Assembly (NCBI GenBank): GCA_963514095.1
Contig: OY741286.1
Span: 926,611-990,610 of the forward strand
DNA from: Eutrigla gurnardus
Lineage: Eukaryota; Chordata; Actinopteri; Perciformes; Triglidae
Direction: 5' to 3'
DNA length: 64,000 nucleotides
This document shows positions 43,207 to 55,924 of this stretch, in pieces. Each line of letters begins with the position of its first letter. Within the stretch, counting starts at the first letter, position 1. Made by a program: the position numbers and the translations under genes. Below the pieces are notes generated by a model. It saw only the letters and a list, made by a program, of their open reading frames with translations, did not search any database and had not been told where the DNA came from.

Positions 43207-45620
43207 GGGGGTATTCCATCAAAGTCGCTAAGAAAATCGGGACTATGGTGTAATCTTGAAGCTTGAATGAACGGCAATTCCAAACCAAACCCCAACCCGT
43301 TCCATCAAACGAGATCAGCTGGCTCCACTTGACGCTAATTCCAGCCTCACCTGTTAAGCCTCACACTGAGCGCCTCCCGGCCCCCCCCCCTTTTAGTCAT
43401 CCACTCATATATTATCTGTTTATTTATTTATTTATTTATTTTTCCTTTTTAAAAGATCATAGAAAGACATAAATACTGTCATGTTACAATACTCCGATAC
43501 AGTTGGTGGCGGTATGCACCAAGAAAACGGTTGCAACCCGCCAATAAACAAAAAGAAGAAGAAGAAGAAGAGCGCCTCCCGGCGGAATATAAAAAGACCC
43601 AACAAGTCGAGTGCTGAAAGTGTTGCAAAATGGCTCAGAATGCCACCAAACCACGGGCAGAGAGTTTCACTGCTGCTGAACAAACTCTCCTGATGGAACT
43701 ATATGATGATTACCGGGAGATAATAACGAAAAAAGGTAACACCGCTCCAATAAACAAAGCCAGAGAGGCAGCATGGAAGACAATTGCCGACAGGCTGAAT
43801 GCGTAAGTGATGTTTCATCCATTCATTATTTCAGACGATAACCGTCTCAATGTTAATTGTTATGTTCAACATAAAAGATAATTGTAATTTCGGCTGTAAA
43901 ATTAAAGAAATTCACTACACGACAAGTTGTAGGCTACAGATAGTGATTTAATCACATTTATAATCTGAGTTGAAATGGCCATAATCAAATTGTTTTATAT
44001 GCAAAACATTTATCACACAATTGCTCATGTATTATCTCATTTACCTCATTCCCCCTATTCAACAGAGGAGCGCTGTTTAAATGTTTGCAGGGGTTAATTG
44101 ATTCTCTTGCTGCATAAAAAGGAGCTAATTCCTTCATTTTACCCTTATGTCTGTGCAGTAGGATGAGGAACAAACCAAAACTCACTCAGCATTCACTGTG
44201 TCTTTAATTAACCTCTTTTTACTGTCCAAACAGAAGCAACCTCGGAGGCCAGAAACGCACCTGGCAACAGGTCAAAATAAAATATAAAAACATCCTTACA
44301 AATGGTCAGTGATGCATAATAATTTTAATAATGTGAAATGTATAAATATGAGTGTAAAGCTGTGACTATGTTCCTTGCAGCAACCAAGAAAAAAGCTCAA
44401 CTGGGAGCCACTGGTGGGGGCCCACCACCTGAGGAGTTGACACAGGCCGAATCCCTAGCCCTCAGCTCCAACAAGGGCCCCAAAATTGATGGGATTCAGG
44501 GGGGGAGTGCTTCCTCTCCTATTGATCCAGAGATACGGAACGCATTTGTTGAAGGTACTGCACTGTCAACCGCTGTCCCTCCGCTTCATGGCGACAGCCC
44601 CTCAGTTGATTTAGCTGACTGTTAACATGTTTGTTCTATTAGTAACGGAGGGACAAATCACTTTATCGGAACCCCCGGAAGTTGCAGCACGGCCCTCAGG
44701 AGACCCTGTAAGTCCCAACCTGTAACTGAAATGCTGTCTAGCCTCCTCTAACTGATGTTCCTCCATTTCCAGGGTGAAGGACCTAGTCATCACTATCACC
44801 AGGACAGAGATGAAGAGGAGACTCTTTCTGTAGAAGACACTGTACTCCAAGATGTAAGTCTGAATGTTAAATATTATTCATGTTGTTTGCATTGTCAAAA
44901 TTAATAAATCAAACCCTGCTGCAGCAGACTACCCCATCCTCAACCGGAAGGAGTGAAGTGAGGTACCATTCTTTTCTTTTTCCCGTTTTCAAAATCCTTC
45001 AAAAAGGCCCTTTGAATTATTTGTGCCCCTTCATCAATTGGCTCCTCATCCTCAATGAATGGACATGCCATGTTCTCTTAGTCTTTGTCTCTGCTGAATG
45101 TGTGTCCCCCTGCCTGTCTTGACTGCTCTGCTTAATAGTCTCCACCTGGTGCAGTCATTTGGAGGACATTTTTTATTTGTTACAAAATCATAATACTTAC
45201 CAAATGCACTTTTTGCTTAGTTTCCAAAGTGGATGGAAAGCACGTTTTGGTTTCACAAATTATTTTATCAGTGCATTGTGTATGTAAATACAAAACAGAC
45301 ATGTCTTTTGGACATTAGTGGAGTTCATCTTCACCTTAATCCTGCTCCAGACCAGGTTTGGCCGGCAGCATAAGTCACCATGGTTACAAGGCTGGCATTC
45401 GTGTTAACCACTTTCATGGAACAGAATTGAGGCTCAGGTTGATGGAACAGAAAGTCGGAGCTTAGCTCCAAGTGTCCGGCTTAGCCAGAACCATGGAAAC
45501 ATGGTTACCAAGTTGGAGCTAATCTTAGCCACATTGGTGGAACTGAACTCTCACTAAAATAAGCGGGACTTGGCCATTTAAGCCAGACTTTGAGCTAAGC
45601 GAGCTTGATGGAATACCCCC
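43207..45620. mobile_element. PIF/Harbinger-like element carrying only the Myb-like gene
   Basis: Ends gggggtattccatcaaagtc and, inverted, gggggtattccatcaagctc define a 2414-bp element. CTG repeats at 43204-43206 and 45621-45623 fit a 3-bp target duplication. Subterminal regions hold further imperfect inverted copies (AGCT-rich motifs near 43300 and 45360-45600). No DDE nuclease is seen, so it is a deletion derivative. Confidence 0.75.
43630..44962 (+). CDS. Spliced Myb/SANT-like DNA-binding protein of a Harbinger-type element
   Basis: Six exons splice in phase: 43630-43802, 44234-44304, 44381-44554, 44643-44707, 44773-44853 and about 44930-44962 (a donor-like gt follows; the end is not resolved). 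The first two exons encode a Myb/SANT-like trihelix domain (SFTAAEQTLLMELYDDYREI, AREAAWKTIADRLNA, KRTWQQVKIKYKNIL), as in Harbinger accessory proteins and the NAIF1 family. The rest is acidic and low-complexity (DRDEEETLSVEDTVLQD). Family knowledge: the Myb-like partner brings the Harbinger transposase to the element and to the nucleus. Here no transposase accompanies it, so the element would depend on one in trans. Confidence 0.7.
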
Positions 45621-45699
45621 CTGGTTTGTAGAGGGTGAAGACCAGACTATATGGTGCAATCCATGGGGCAACCAGCTCTTAAGTCACACATGACAGCCA

Positions 45700-48350
45700 C
45701 CATGGGGCCAGCTCCCCGGCCCAACACACCAAACCTTGCCCTTTCCCCTGAGAGATCAAGGTTCAATTCCCGGCATCAAGAAACCCTGATGCGGTAACCC
45801 CAAAGTGAGCATTACAATGTGATTTTTGCATCAGTTAAGGCTTGGCCTCTGACATCAAAGACCTTCCTTTATCACTGAACTTATGTGCAGCTTTCCAACT
45901 TGACTAAGCCAGTCAGCAGGGTACAGCAGCCATGGGATGAGGCCGATCATGGAAAAGTATGAGGAGGAGACGAATACATGAGTAAAATTGTCTGTAAAAT
46001 AAGTGTTTAATTGTCTGTCACTATTCCACACATCACCTCAGTAGGCATTAACATGGTCACTCTTCATCAACCAGGCCTTGAACTCACAACCTCAAACTGT
46101 ATCTGTAGATCACGTGACTTGTAACAAACTTTCAAAAGCCTTTGTCCAGTGATTAGCTCACTAAGATGCCCCAGAAAGAGTGGTTATGTCCTTGCTGTCG
46201 GGACCCAGGGTTCAATTCCCCGGGCTACTTCTTTGCTGTGTGTCATTTCCTCCTGAAGAAGGGAGTAGTGTAACTAAATTTTAACTGCTGCGCAGCGATG
46301 GGTCGGGTCTGGGCTATTTTTGGCAAATTTAGGCAATTCTGAGCAACAAACAGGAGAATAAGAAGGCAAGACAGTTGACATTATAATGTTCATTTTTGCA
46401 CCAGTTGAGGCTGAAATCCACAATTTCTAGAACCAAAGACCATTGTCTATCGATCTGAGCTAATTGGCAAGTGGCAACTCAACTGTGGCTTCACAAATTG
46501 AGTAAGCCATTCACTGTCACGCAGGCAGATTGCAGGGCTGTACGTTAACTTTTTCAGCACATAGCACTAGTGCTACAGAGGCTGACAGTTTTTTAGCACG
46601 GGACCAGAGAGTTCAAGCACACCCTAAAAATGCAGAAAAGAAGCATCTTTATTACACTTTAACTCATTTTTACATAACAGGCGTTAAAACATTGCCAGTC
46701 TAAAGACTGTCTGCTGGCCACTGCTTTGTAAATGGCCTCTTGGCCCTCTGGGAAGTGGCCAGCCATTTTTCCGCAACCTTGGTCGGGTTAAAGTCATGGA
46801 CGTCGGAACTATTTTCTGAGAGGGGGGGCGGGATTTTTGTTGGGAGGGTCGGGGGAGAGACATTAACTGGATAAACGGTCCGTGTACATTGCGGCCATCC
46901 GACTTATCCGTGTCGCAAAACGGAAAAATGACTCGTATCCCGTTATTCGTTTTAAAAACAGAAAACGAGAAACGGAAAACGACTCGTTAACTGATATTAG
47001 ATATTTATGTATGTTTATGAATGGGATTCGGGGATGAAATAACAGGGCCATTTTTCATTCAAGATTTTGCCGTACGTCTTTTTTACCCGGAAGGCGCTGT
47101 GTTATGCCGCGAAATTACCTGAAAGCCTACTTTGAGCCATTTAGGGGGAGCTCTGAAACACTGTTCATAAACGCTCTGACAGCGTCTGACGCTCGCGCTT
47201 TGAAGTAAACTTACTGTTTTAAACTCGCACCAAAAGCGTTATGACGCGGACAAGCAGAGCCTCTGCCTCTTCGCCGCCGCCACTCAGCTGTTGATCCTCG
47301 GTGTGACTGCTGGGGTCTGCGCTCTGACCGACCGGGAGCCGCTCCGTGAGTCGGTGTCCAGCTCACAACAACAGCTAACAACAGTGATTAATTATCATAG
47401 TGTAGAGTTATGATTAGCGTAATGCGTAAGTCTCTCCTGCTTCCTAGTGTTGCGCAGCCAGGTTTTCAATCTGCGCAAGGCTGGGAAAGAGCACTCGGAT
47501 GCCGCAGGGAGGCTGATGGGGGGCGGCATCTATGGTCGTAGTACCATCGTACTACACAGAAATACATTTTTTGCACATATATGTCGCACTGTACAGCCCT
47601 GCAGATTGGAAACCACTGTGAAAAAAAAATCAGTTTTTGAGGTAAAATTCTGATACGTTTTTGTCAAACATCATCTACCATGACTCTAAAATTTTGTACA
47701 TTTGTTTCACATAAACTACCAGGTAGTTTGATGTAATACAATTATCACCCTTGCTGGGGCTTGAACCCACATCATATGCAACCAAGAACCAGCTCCTAGC
47801 CAACTGAGTTAATTGTCTGGAAGTATGATCAGTAACATGGTATCTGTCAACATGGGAATTGAACATGTGACCTAAAAGCAGAAGTCACACATTGTACAGA
47901 CAAGCTAAACAGACACATGATCAGCGCTCTCTGTCTGACCACTGACATGAAGGAGCTGTCAACCTGGCTGTGTGAGTGAGTGTGGCGAGTCAGAGGAGTC
48001 CCTGATCTACACGTTCTGCTGGATAGCTCAGTGGGTAATGGCACAGACTTTAGATTTGGAGGGTGGGGGTTAAAATCCCAGTCACAGCTAATCTTTGCCT
48101 GGGTCAGCAAGATTGGCTGATAAAGGTCTTGCTTTCTTATAATTAATGGTTGTGAAAATAAATTGGTAACAGAACATTTCAGTTTCAGGACTGCCATTAT
48201 TTGTATGTCTGATCAGAAGGTGTAAGGTAATAGACTAGCATGGTGGACCTGATGACTCCACCCAGCTAGCAGGTTAGCTCAGTCACTACTGCCAGTGACT
48301 TTAGACTGGGTGGCAGGTGTTCAAATCCCAAGATGGGCAATTATGTTACA
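45700..48350. repeat. String of degenerate tRNA-like repeats in both orientations
   Basis: At least eight segments look tRNA-derived. Plus strand: 45740-45790 (T-arm only, aaggttcaattcccgg), 46145-46232 (gattagctcactaagatgc ... gggttcaattccccggg), 48018-48095 (tagctcagtgggtaatggca ... gggggttaaaatccca) and 48265-48345 (gttagctcagtcactactg ... ggtgttcaaatccc). Minus strand: 46060-46140, 46385-46480, 47740-47825 (gggcttgaacccacat) and 47852-47925. None folds clearly into a functional tRNA by eye. They are interrupted by a hAT-like element. Confidence 0.6.
46533..47601. mobile_element. hAT-like element with GC-rich interior
   Basis: Ends cagggctgtacg and, inverted, cagggctgtacag are flanked by CAGATTG on both sides (46526-46532 and 47602-47608), a 7-8-bp duplication. 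The interior holds a CpG-rich promoter-like stretch at about 47050-47400 and no complete transposase. Confidence 0.7.
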
Positions 48351-48509
48351 GTTTGATCAACAGGATCTGGAGAAGAAGAAGAAAAACAAACAGAAACAAT
48401 GGATATGAAAAGTATTTGTATCAGTAGTCACAAGGAATTGTATTCTGTGCCATTATTGGTAAGTGTTATCAGGAAGTATGTCCCTGGTGACACAGGATCC
48501 ATGCTTTCA

Positions 48510-48795
48510 ACAATCCCTGAAGAACTCTTTCTTCCAAAAACGGTTCTCTGGATCAAAATAGTTCTTACTGGAACCCTTAGCGTTACCAAGAACCCTTTTA
48601 AAACCCTTTATTCAGGAAAGGGGTGTTAAAGGGTTCTCTGGATCAAAATAGTTCTTACTGGAACCATTAGTGTTGCCAAGAACCCTTTTAAAACCTTTTA
48701 TTCAGGAAAGGGTTTTTCAGAAGCAAATGGTTCCAGGTAGAACCTCAGCCCTTGTAGAAGAACCTTATTTGAACTCTTATTTCTAAGAGTGTAGT
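48510..48795. mobile_element. GAACCCTT-type element, short relative
   Basis: Two units containing ggttctctggatcaaaatag and ttcttactggaacc, ending ttatttctaagagtgta, the same terminus as the copy at 38400-38965. Confidence 0.6.
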
Positions 48796-49865
48796 CGGCA
48801 AGAGACAAATAACTTTTTGATCCAGTGTGAACTGTGTCATGAACAAGGAGAATGTTTCAAGTCCAGAAAGTCTCAGTTTATCGTAGCATCATTTAGTTTA
48901 GCGCTCAGTGAAATACATATCTCCTCTCACACAACATGCATCACTCACACGGCCGTTAGCTTGTCTTTCTAGCTAGCTAGCTAACTAATATGACAAATGT
49001 AATGTCATCTCAGGTGCAGATGCGACTTCCTAGACATGCAAACTTTAAATTGATAAATTGACAAACTTATAGTCCCTTGCCATTGACTACAGAGAAAACA
49101 CAAGCAAATATAGAAACCCGTTGAAGCCAATGACGAAGGGGTAAAACTGCAGTTCCTCAAATGTTTCTTGAGAAATCTGATGCATCAGAAATAATGTAAT
49201 CAGATACAATGATAACTGATTAAATAATACCTCAACTTCTCTATTGAAGTTGTTATCAGATGCTTCTTCTTCCTCAGAATGTTCAGAGTGATGCCATTCC
49301 CAGGCTATTTGTTATAGTGAGTCATCTGCAGCGTCATGTTGAAAAAACATTAAATTAAAAAATCTTTTTCACCAATTCCATGTATTAAAACATCTGGCAA
49401 CTTGCAGAAATGTTGCACAGAACGAGTGAAACTGTGTTTTCTGACCCTTACCATGGATCTATATGTCTCACAAAGAATACAATGAGTATGAATGAGTATG
49501 ATATAATATAATATATGAGCAACATAAAGTTGTGATGCATTATTGCTTGTAGATTTAGAGGTTCAACTTTTTTTCATCTAAGTCGTGGACTTCTTTAATG
49601 AATTGGTTCTACTAACCTTTATAAAACACTTTCCCAGTTTATTACATGTACATTGCACCGTCCTTTCACAAAGTTCTCCATGCTTTTGGATACCAGCTGT
49701 TTGATGCAGCACATCAATATAAGTCAATATCCCATTGAGGGGAATACAGCTTCCTTTTCATTCGTGATCACAGCAAACACTTCACAGCGATAGAAAACAG
49801 TGTTGACTCTGATGTAGTTGTTGTCTACCATTAGTGTTATAGTCTCAGTCTTCCTATGCATATGG
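48796..49865. other. Intergenic region
   Basis: AT-rich sequence without recognisable genes or repeats. Confidence 0.5.
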
Positions 49866-50557
49866 GGTCAGTTCAGTCTCATTAATAATGAATGCACAGA
49901 GAAGGATTCACAAATATATATTGTGATTTATATATAAATGACTCTCTTTCACAAATACATTTCGTTTTAAATAAATGTAATATAAATCCATAAATATATT
50001 AATTAAAAAAATATTTGCAATTTTCATCAAAAATATATTTGTATGTTGTTACATTTATATACAAACTGTTAAACTTTAATTAACAAGACGCTTTTCATTT
50101 GTGAACTTGTTTGCATTTGTTCGTGAACTGGTCTGTATTTATTTGTGGATTTTTGAGACTCTCCTGACGTGGCTGGATTCACAAATGCATTTTTTTCCAA
50201 CAAGGAACTCTCTGTAGCCAATCAGATGCCTCCCTCGTTTTCAGCCAATCACATGACTGCATTCCCACGAGGGGTACCTCACCATGGCCAGAGCAAAGCT
50301 TTTTCTCTGCGCATTTTGCGCATTTGTGATTGGCTGAAAAATTCAAGTTTAACAGTTTGTATGTAACAACATACAAATACATTTTTGATGAAAATTGCAA
50401 ATATTTTTTTAATTCATATATTTATGGATTTATATTACATTTATTTAAAACGAAATGTATTTGTGAGCAGAGAGTCATTTATATATAAATCACAAAATAT
50501 ATTTGTGAATCCTTCTCTGTGCATTCATTATTAATGAGACTGAACTGACCCCATATA
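49866..50557. mobile_element. MITE with long terminal inverted repeats
   Basis: The left end tggggtcagttcagtctcat and its inverse at about 50553 begin inverted repeats that extend at least 150-200 bp (aatgcacagagaaggattcacaaatat region), giving a nearly palindromic element. The centre (50170-50340) is unique and GC-richer. A related copy is at 30660-31150. Confidence 0.8.
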
Positions 50558-50780
50558 TGCAACGTGATTTGGCATTGGTCATCCACCAGAGTGCGCCATC
50601 TCGCTCTTTTCTGGGCCTGGGCTTCTGCTTCCTCACAGCTTTTCTCCATGTCTTGCAGCATGGAAAGTCTCCAGGTGTTTTGGCGGACCCTCTTCCCCTT
50701 TTCCCTGTGGATTTTGGGCTATGTAGCAAGGCTAAACAGGCTGATGAGGTTCCTGGCGTCTCTTGATCAGCAGTAGAGTT
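50558..50780 (-). mobile_element. LINE ORF2 C-terminal fragment
   Basis: On the minus strand the translation includes KRVRQNTWR, then SCEEAEAQAQKRARWRTLVDD, which resembles the C-terminal end of a LINE polyprotein (TWR ... W ... A..R..WR..VD). Only about 70 codons remain. It abuts the MITE on its left. Confidence 0.5.
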
Positions 50781-51328
50781 TCAGGCTCTGTAAATCATCA
50801 CAGTGCCTGGTGTGTATCTAGACCTAGCAGGGTTTGGTCTGTATACAGCGACAGAACACTGCAAAAAGGAATGCCTATTCTGTGACCTGCCTGAGAAAAG
50901 AACAGTGGAGCAAATTACCATAAAAAGGAACCTGTTCAGCATTCAGAGATACAGCAAGTCTACGTTATAGTGTTTCAGTTGTTGCATTACATGCATGAAA
51001 GTTCATTCTTGACCCGAGTTGGATTTTTATTATACTCTAAGTCCGACAAAACTTCTTCTTCTTCACACACATTCACACTGCTTCAGGGCAATTTGGTGTT
51101 CAGCAACTTGCCCCAGGACACTTCGGCATGTGCACAGCAGTGTGTGTGTGTGTGTGTTTGTGGTTGTGTGCCCCTCCTTATACCCAAATTGGGGACTTTC
51201 GTCAGCTCACCAGTTTATTGGGGACGGTTTTCCTTTGGGGACCAAAACCACCATCCCTGACTAGTTTTTGGTTAAATTATATTCAACATGCTCCAAAATG
51301 TTTTGCATGAGTGTGTGTGTGTGTGTGT

Positions 51329-51371
<43 letters not shown>

Positions 51372-51657
51372 ACCTTTTTGCTTGCACCTCCGTGTGCTGG
51401 TGACATCATTGTACAACACAAGCGAAGGATCAATTTTACCTGCAACACAAGACGTGTTACTGCTACCAGCTGGGTTCGAAAATTTAAATTCACACACATT
51501 TCAGATCATTCTTCTTCATTTAAATTTTACAATTTTTTCCCCACAACAACCTCGATGTTGTGATTCACATCTGTCAGCTGTAGACTACAGCTAAATTCCA
51601 TTCAACTCATGTTCTTGACAAATGGATGTCATTGTATTGACAGGAAAGCAGGCTGAC
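50781..51657. other. Spacer with two GT microsatellites
   Basis: It should contain the cytoplasmic-tail exons of the minus-strand receptor at 51658-53581, but I could not identify them. GT runs lie at 51139-51158 and 51309-51370. Confidence 0.4.
51309..51370. repeat. GT dinucleotide microsatellite
   Basis: About 30 GT repeats with one interruption, following a shorter run at 51139-51158. Confidence 0.95.
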
Positions 51658-53581
51658 CTTTGTCGCTCCACCAGAGGCAGAGCAGCACCGCGGAGACCAG
51701 CAAGAGGCAGGCGGCCACCACAGGAAGTGCGAGGGTTGATTCAGCTGGCTCAGGACGCCCTGCAGAAATACCACAGGTTGATCTCAATGCAACAACAAAG
51801 TGCAACAAACAGCTACAGATTCTATTTATCGATCGTCTCATCTAAACCAGCACTTTCCCCAAGATGTTCAAGGCATTCGTTTGTCGGTCTTTGTTTCTTC
51901 ATGATGAAATCAAACTCAACAAGGTAAAACATTTGTGTCTTTCTTGGAACGACAACACCGGATGAAGTTGTTAAAAAAATAGTTTCGTTAGTTCTCACCT
52001 CTGACATCCAGCCGGCTGACTGGTGATTCTCCACCATCAATGACGGCACACTTGTACAGACCTTCATCAGACTTAGAAACACCGTGGATGGTCATCTCTC
52101 CTGTAGGGCTGCTCCTGAGGAGGAGGCCATCTTTGTAGAAATCAGCGGGGAGGCTGGAGGAGGAGGAGGAGGACTTGGTTCTGCAGCGCAGAGTGACGGG
52201 GTCTCCCTCAACCACAGGGAGGACCGGACTCTCCAGGATCACCGAGCCAGCTGAGCCGGCAGATGGACAAGAAGACAGTTAGATGTCCACATTTTAACCT
52301 TTTCTTTCCTTCACGCGCCTTGAACTCGACGCCCATGGATCGGTTGAGTGATGAAACAAACAACATATCAAATACTCACCCTTTAACACAAGGACAGTCT
52401 CCAATAATGTTTCCATACAACTAAACTGCACTCACAATTAAGTTTTACCTTCTTTTTTTTCTTCTGGACTGAAAAATTGCAGTTTTAAACATTAAAAAAC
52501 ATAGTAATAAGTGAAAAAACATCATGGTTTGGCTTAACTATGACTATGAAAGAAAACAGAAAGGTAACATAAGCATTTGGTTGATGCGGGACACTAACAT
52601 CAGCCTCTTGGTGTAACTCCTGTGTTTTCATGTCCACCACCCAGAACTCCTCCCTATGAGGACTTCATCTGACTCCTTTCAATGCAGTTTGGTTGGCCCA
52701 GGCTGGTTATGTCCATCTTTACTACCTACAGAGTGACGGTCAGGAAAACGTTGAAGCAAGTTGCTCGAAGCCTCTGAACAATGTAAATGCTAAGTCCAAG
52801 AAGCCGTTAGCCTGAGCTAACCAAACCCCTTGTGTGTGCAGCCTCTTGCAGAAGGACATAAACATGCTTTACTTTGGTTTTTCTTAGCTCAAACCCACCG
52901 GTCACGTAGATGCTGATGGCGTCGCTGCACTCTCCTGCCGCAGACTCGCACCAGTACACCCCGCTGTCGAAAGGGTAAAGGTCATCGATGATGCAGTGGG
53001 AGTCGTTCCTTCCTTCCCCGGACCTCGAACAGTCCTGGTTGCTGTTTAAGGATGTGTTCCTCTTCACCCTCCACTCGCTGGAGTTCCCCTGCTGCCCACA
53101 GCTCAGACAGACGGAGTCGTACTGGAAGAACTGGGATCTGTCGGGGACGACCCTTAGAGCGGCTGCAGGGAACAGACGTTTGTTCATCAACGCTGCTCAG
53201 CAGAAACATTTAAATCTCAGCAAGCTTCTTGCTTCCTTGTTTCACTACACAAGTTATTTTGCACAATAGGTGAGTTGGTTCAATCTGCTCGGAGCTTCCT
53301 GGTTCTCTTTCTACAATGCAACACTATACAAAAAGACAAAGAGTGGGTTCTGTGTGGCTCTACACACCTACTGGCACAGTACATACAGTCGATACAATGA
53401 AAGCACCCCAAATCAAAGAACATGCCAGAAGAAAACTGAGTTTTCACTGATTTCCAAATGTAGGCGTCAAACGCTTCCTTAACACAAACACGTTTACCAG
53501 GTCATCAACGATTTCTATATCATCACACACACACAAGTCACACTACTCACCAACCACAGTGCACAGAGTTGAGATGTCCAT
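51658..53581 (-). CDS. Fc-receptor-like protein, two Ig domains and transmembrane helix (partial model)
   Basis: Minus-strand exons: 53581-53551 (start ATG, first part of the signal peptide, ends phase 1), 53162-52899 (Ig domain 1, SQFFQYDSVCLSC and DSGVYWCESAAG), 52250-51999 (Ig domain 2, VILESPVLPVVEGDPV and DEGLYKCAVIDGGESP) and 51759-51658 (transmembrane, LALPVVAACLLLVSAVLLCLWW). Ig domain 2 is closely similar to that of the gene at 25674-28759. The small second signal exon expected in this family was not found with confidence, nor were tail exons. Role by family: leukocyte surface receptor. The region just upstream of its start (53655 on) is where homology with the left window edge begins, so a copy probably lies left of position 1. 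Confidence 0.75.
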
Positions 53582-55924
53582 GCTGCTGGCTGTTAAAAGA
53601 CCGACTAACTGGCAGCCTGGGTGGCTACATCTCTCCTGACTTTAGAGGCTACAGCTTCCTGTTGAAGCCTAAAAATAAACTGCATGTACACGTGTGTGAA
53701 AACATGACATGCAAGGTGTCAGCAGTGACCACCAATATCAGCGTTTTCAACCAGATATAATTCTCGATGTAAAAACCTTCAAATCTCACATTTCAAGAAA
53801 ATGAAACACGAGATTCAAAATAAATAAATAAATGATGACTTAATGCAACAATTAATTACGGTATTAACCTAGTGATTGGCCTTAAAAAGAGATAATGATG
53901 GGTTTTCCTTGGCAGAGGTTTGGGGTAATAACATTGCCAGCTGGACCTGGATGAGCTTTGCCTCTGTAAACTCGCCTGCAACGTCTTTTGATGGCCAGCA
54001 GGTGGCGCAAAAGACTTGCTGTTCAGTTGTTTCTGAATGTTTGAAGAGGTTACACATGTTGCAGCTCTGTGCCACTTTCTTGTCAGTGTATTTGCTGCAT
54101 TTTTTATCAATCAAACTCTCCTCATTGGTTTCCACGGTTACGTGACTGTTGCGTAATTATGTTACGTCTGTTTTGGCACAAACTTATGATTAACCCTAAC
54201 CTGAAACGTCTGGAAGTGATGTAGCCACCCATGTTATGTACTTGATGATAAAACCTATCAAATAAGTAGATTGGGAGAAATGATTGTTAATAGTTGAAAA
54301 ATACATTTAGGCAAAGATGTGGAATATTAAGGTTTGTTGAAAAGTTGATGCTAAACTGTATTTCTGGTGTGTATGAAGCAGCAGTCGAAGGGCTATGAAT
54401 GAGATGGACAAACTGAAGTTACGCTGATTGATACAAGTTTAATTATACCAATGATGTATGACAAAAGATGTGAAATATTATTAACTGTATATTAATTCAT
54501 TAAAACAATAAATTCAGATGACGTCTTGTGGCCTGCTGCTTGTATCAGCCTGGTGGTCGCTTGCTTCACGTCCTTCTGAAGTCGTCTTCCCTGTTTGGAG
54601 ACGGAAAACAAATAAGGAAAGAAGAACTTTTGTCAATCATTCTGAAATTCAAGATCATTCAGTGGCGGTACTGATGGAGTCCCGCGTTCCCTATGGGGTC
54701 TTATTAAAATTGTACCTTAATTACACATATGATGTTTGTCAGTGCAACAGCTCTTTAAGCTACGTAAGAACATTAACCACTGAAGATCGTGAATGCAACC
54801 GAAACAAACTGACCTCCCCTATCCGTAGGGAGTGGGTGGAATACATTGGCCACATATACATCAAACATAGACTCAGAGCTTTTCCGTTGTCGGTTGGGAC
54901 GGCGTTATCAGCCATAGCTAGCCAGTAGAGCTCGAAACAAGGAGAAGCTCTGATTTCAACACACACACACACACACACAGAGGGACCGTTATGTCATTCT
55001 CTGCTCCGGTAAACATTTCAGAGCAGAGCAGGTGTTTCGGATCAATGAGTGACCGTGTTAACTGGTGACTACCAGACGGAAGCTGTTGAAAACACCCAAC
55101 AGAACATGCATGTGTGCTCGAGTGTCAAGTTACGCCTGAACGTCACCAGATAACACGGCCACTTGTTTTACTGAAACACCCGTTTGCACTGAAGCTGAAT
55201 TTTGTACAACTTGAATACTTGGAATATTGCCATACAGTAGCGTTGCAAAATAGTGGCAATGTGCAGCAGAAGGTCAAGTTTTAGTGAACATATTGTCAAC
55301 AGGGCCTTTACTGGATATGAGCGATCCGGTATTGCCGTCAGTCTTACGTTTAGTGGACTACAGAATAGATGGTTCTCTCTTCTGGCTCGATTCCGGCTCT
55401 GGACCATTCAGGCTCTGTGAAATAAATACCACAATATTCAGAATTGACAGATTCTTTGTTTCGTGTTATTTACATGATTTTACAACTCTTTGTTGCTTGT
55501 GCCTTGAAGCTGATACTCAAAGATGATTTTTTTTTAAACTTTCCATCTCAGTGACTGTGAGAAACCTCTTGTCAGGTAGGTGATTATTTTAAAGCTGCTG
55601 AGAGACCATTTCACTCTGTGGTTTTCTCGTGTGGTTTATAACTGACAGCATCAAATGTTCTGCAGACATTATGTAAAAATAGAAAAAAAAGACACTCACA
55701 TGCTGTACACATTGTCAAGCTGTTAAACCTCAATAATAGGAGTTAAAGGTTTTGTACACGTGAACATGCAACGTTTCCTCATATCAACTATTTCTCTTAC
55801 AAAACTGGAGAAATTAAACTAAACTGCACTTTCAATTCTGCCTCCGGCAATAAAATAATAATTTCAGATTAAAGTATTTGCAAATGGCAAGACAACATAT
55901 TTTTTGCATATATCGTTAAATAGG

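Noticed and set aside
51268..51594. Open frames through the GT microsatellite
   Set aside because: Low-complexity translation (alternating Cys-Val or Thr-His) with no gene context.
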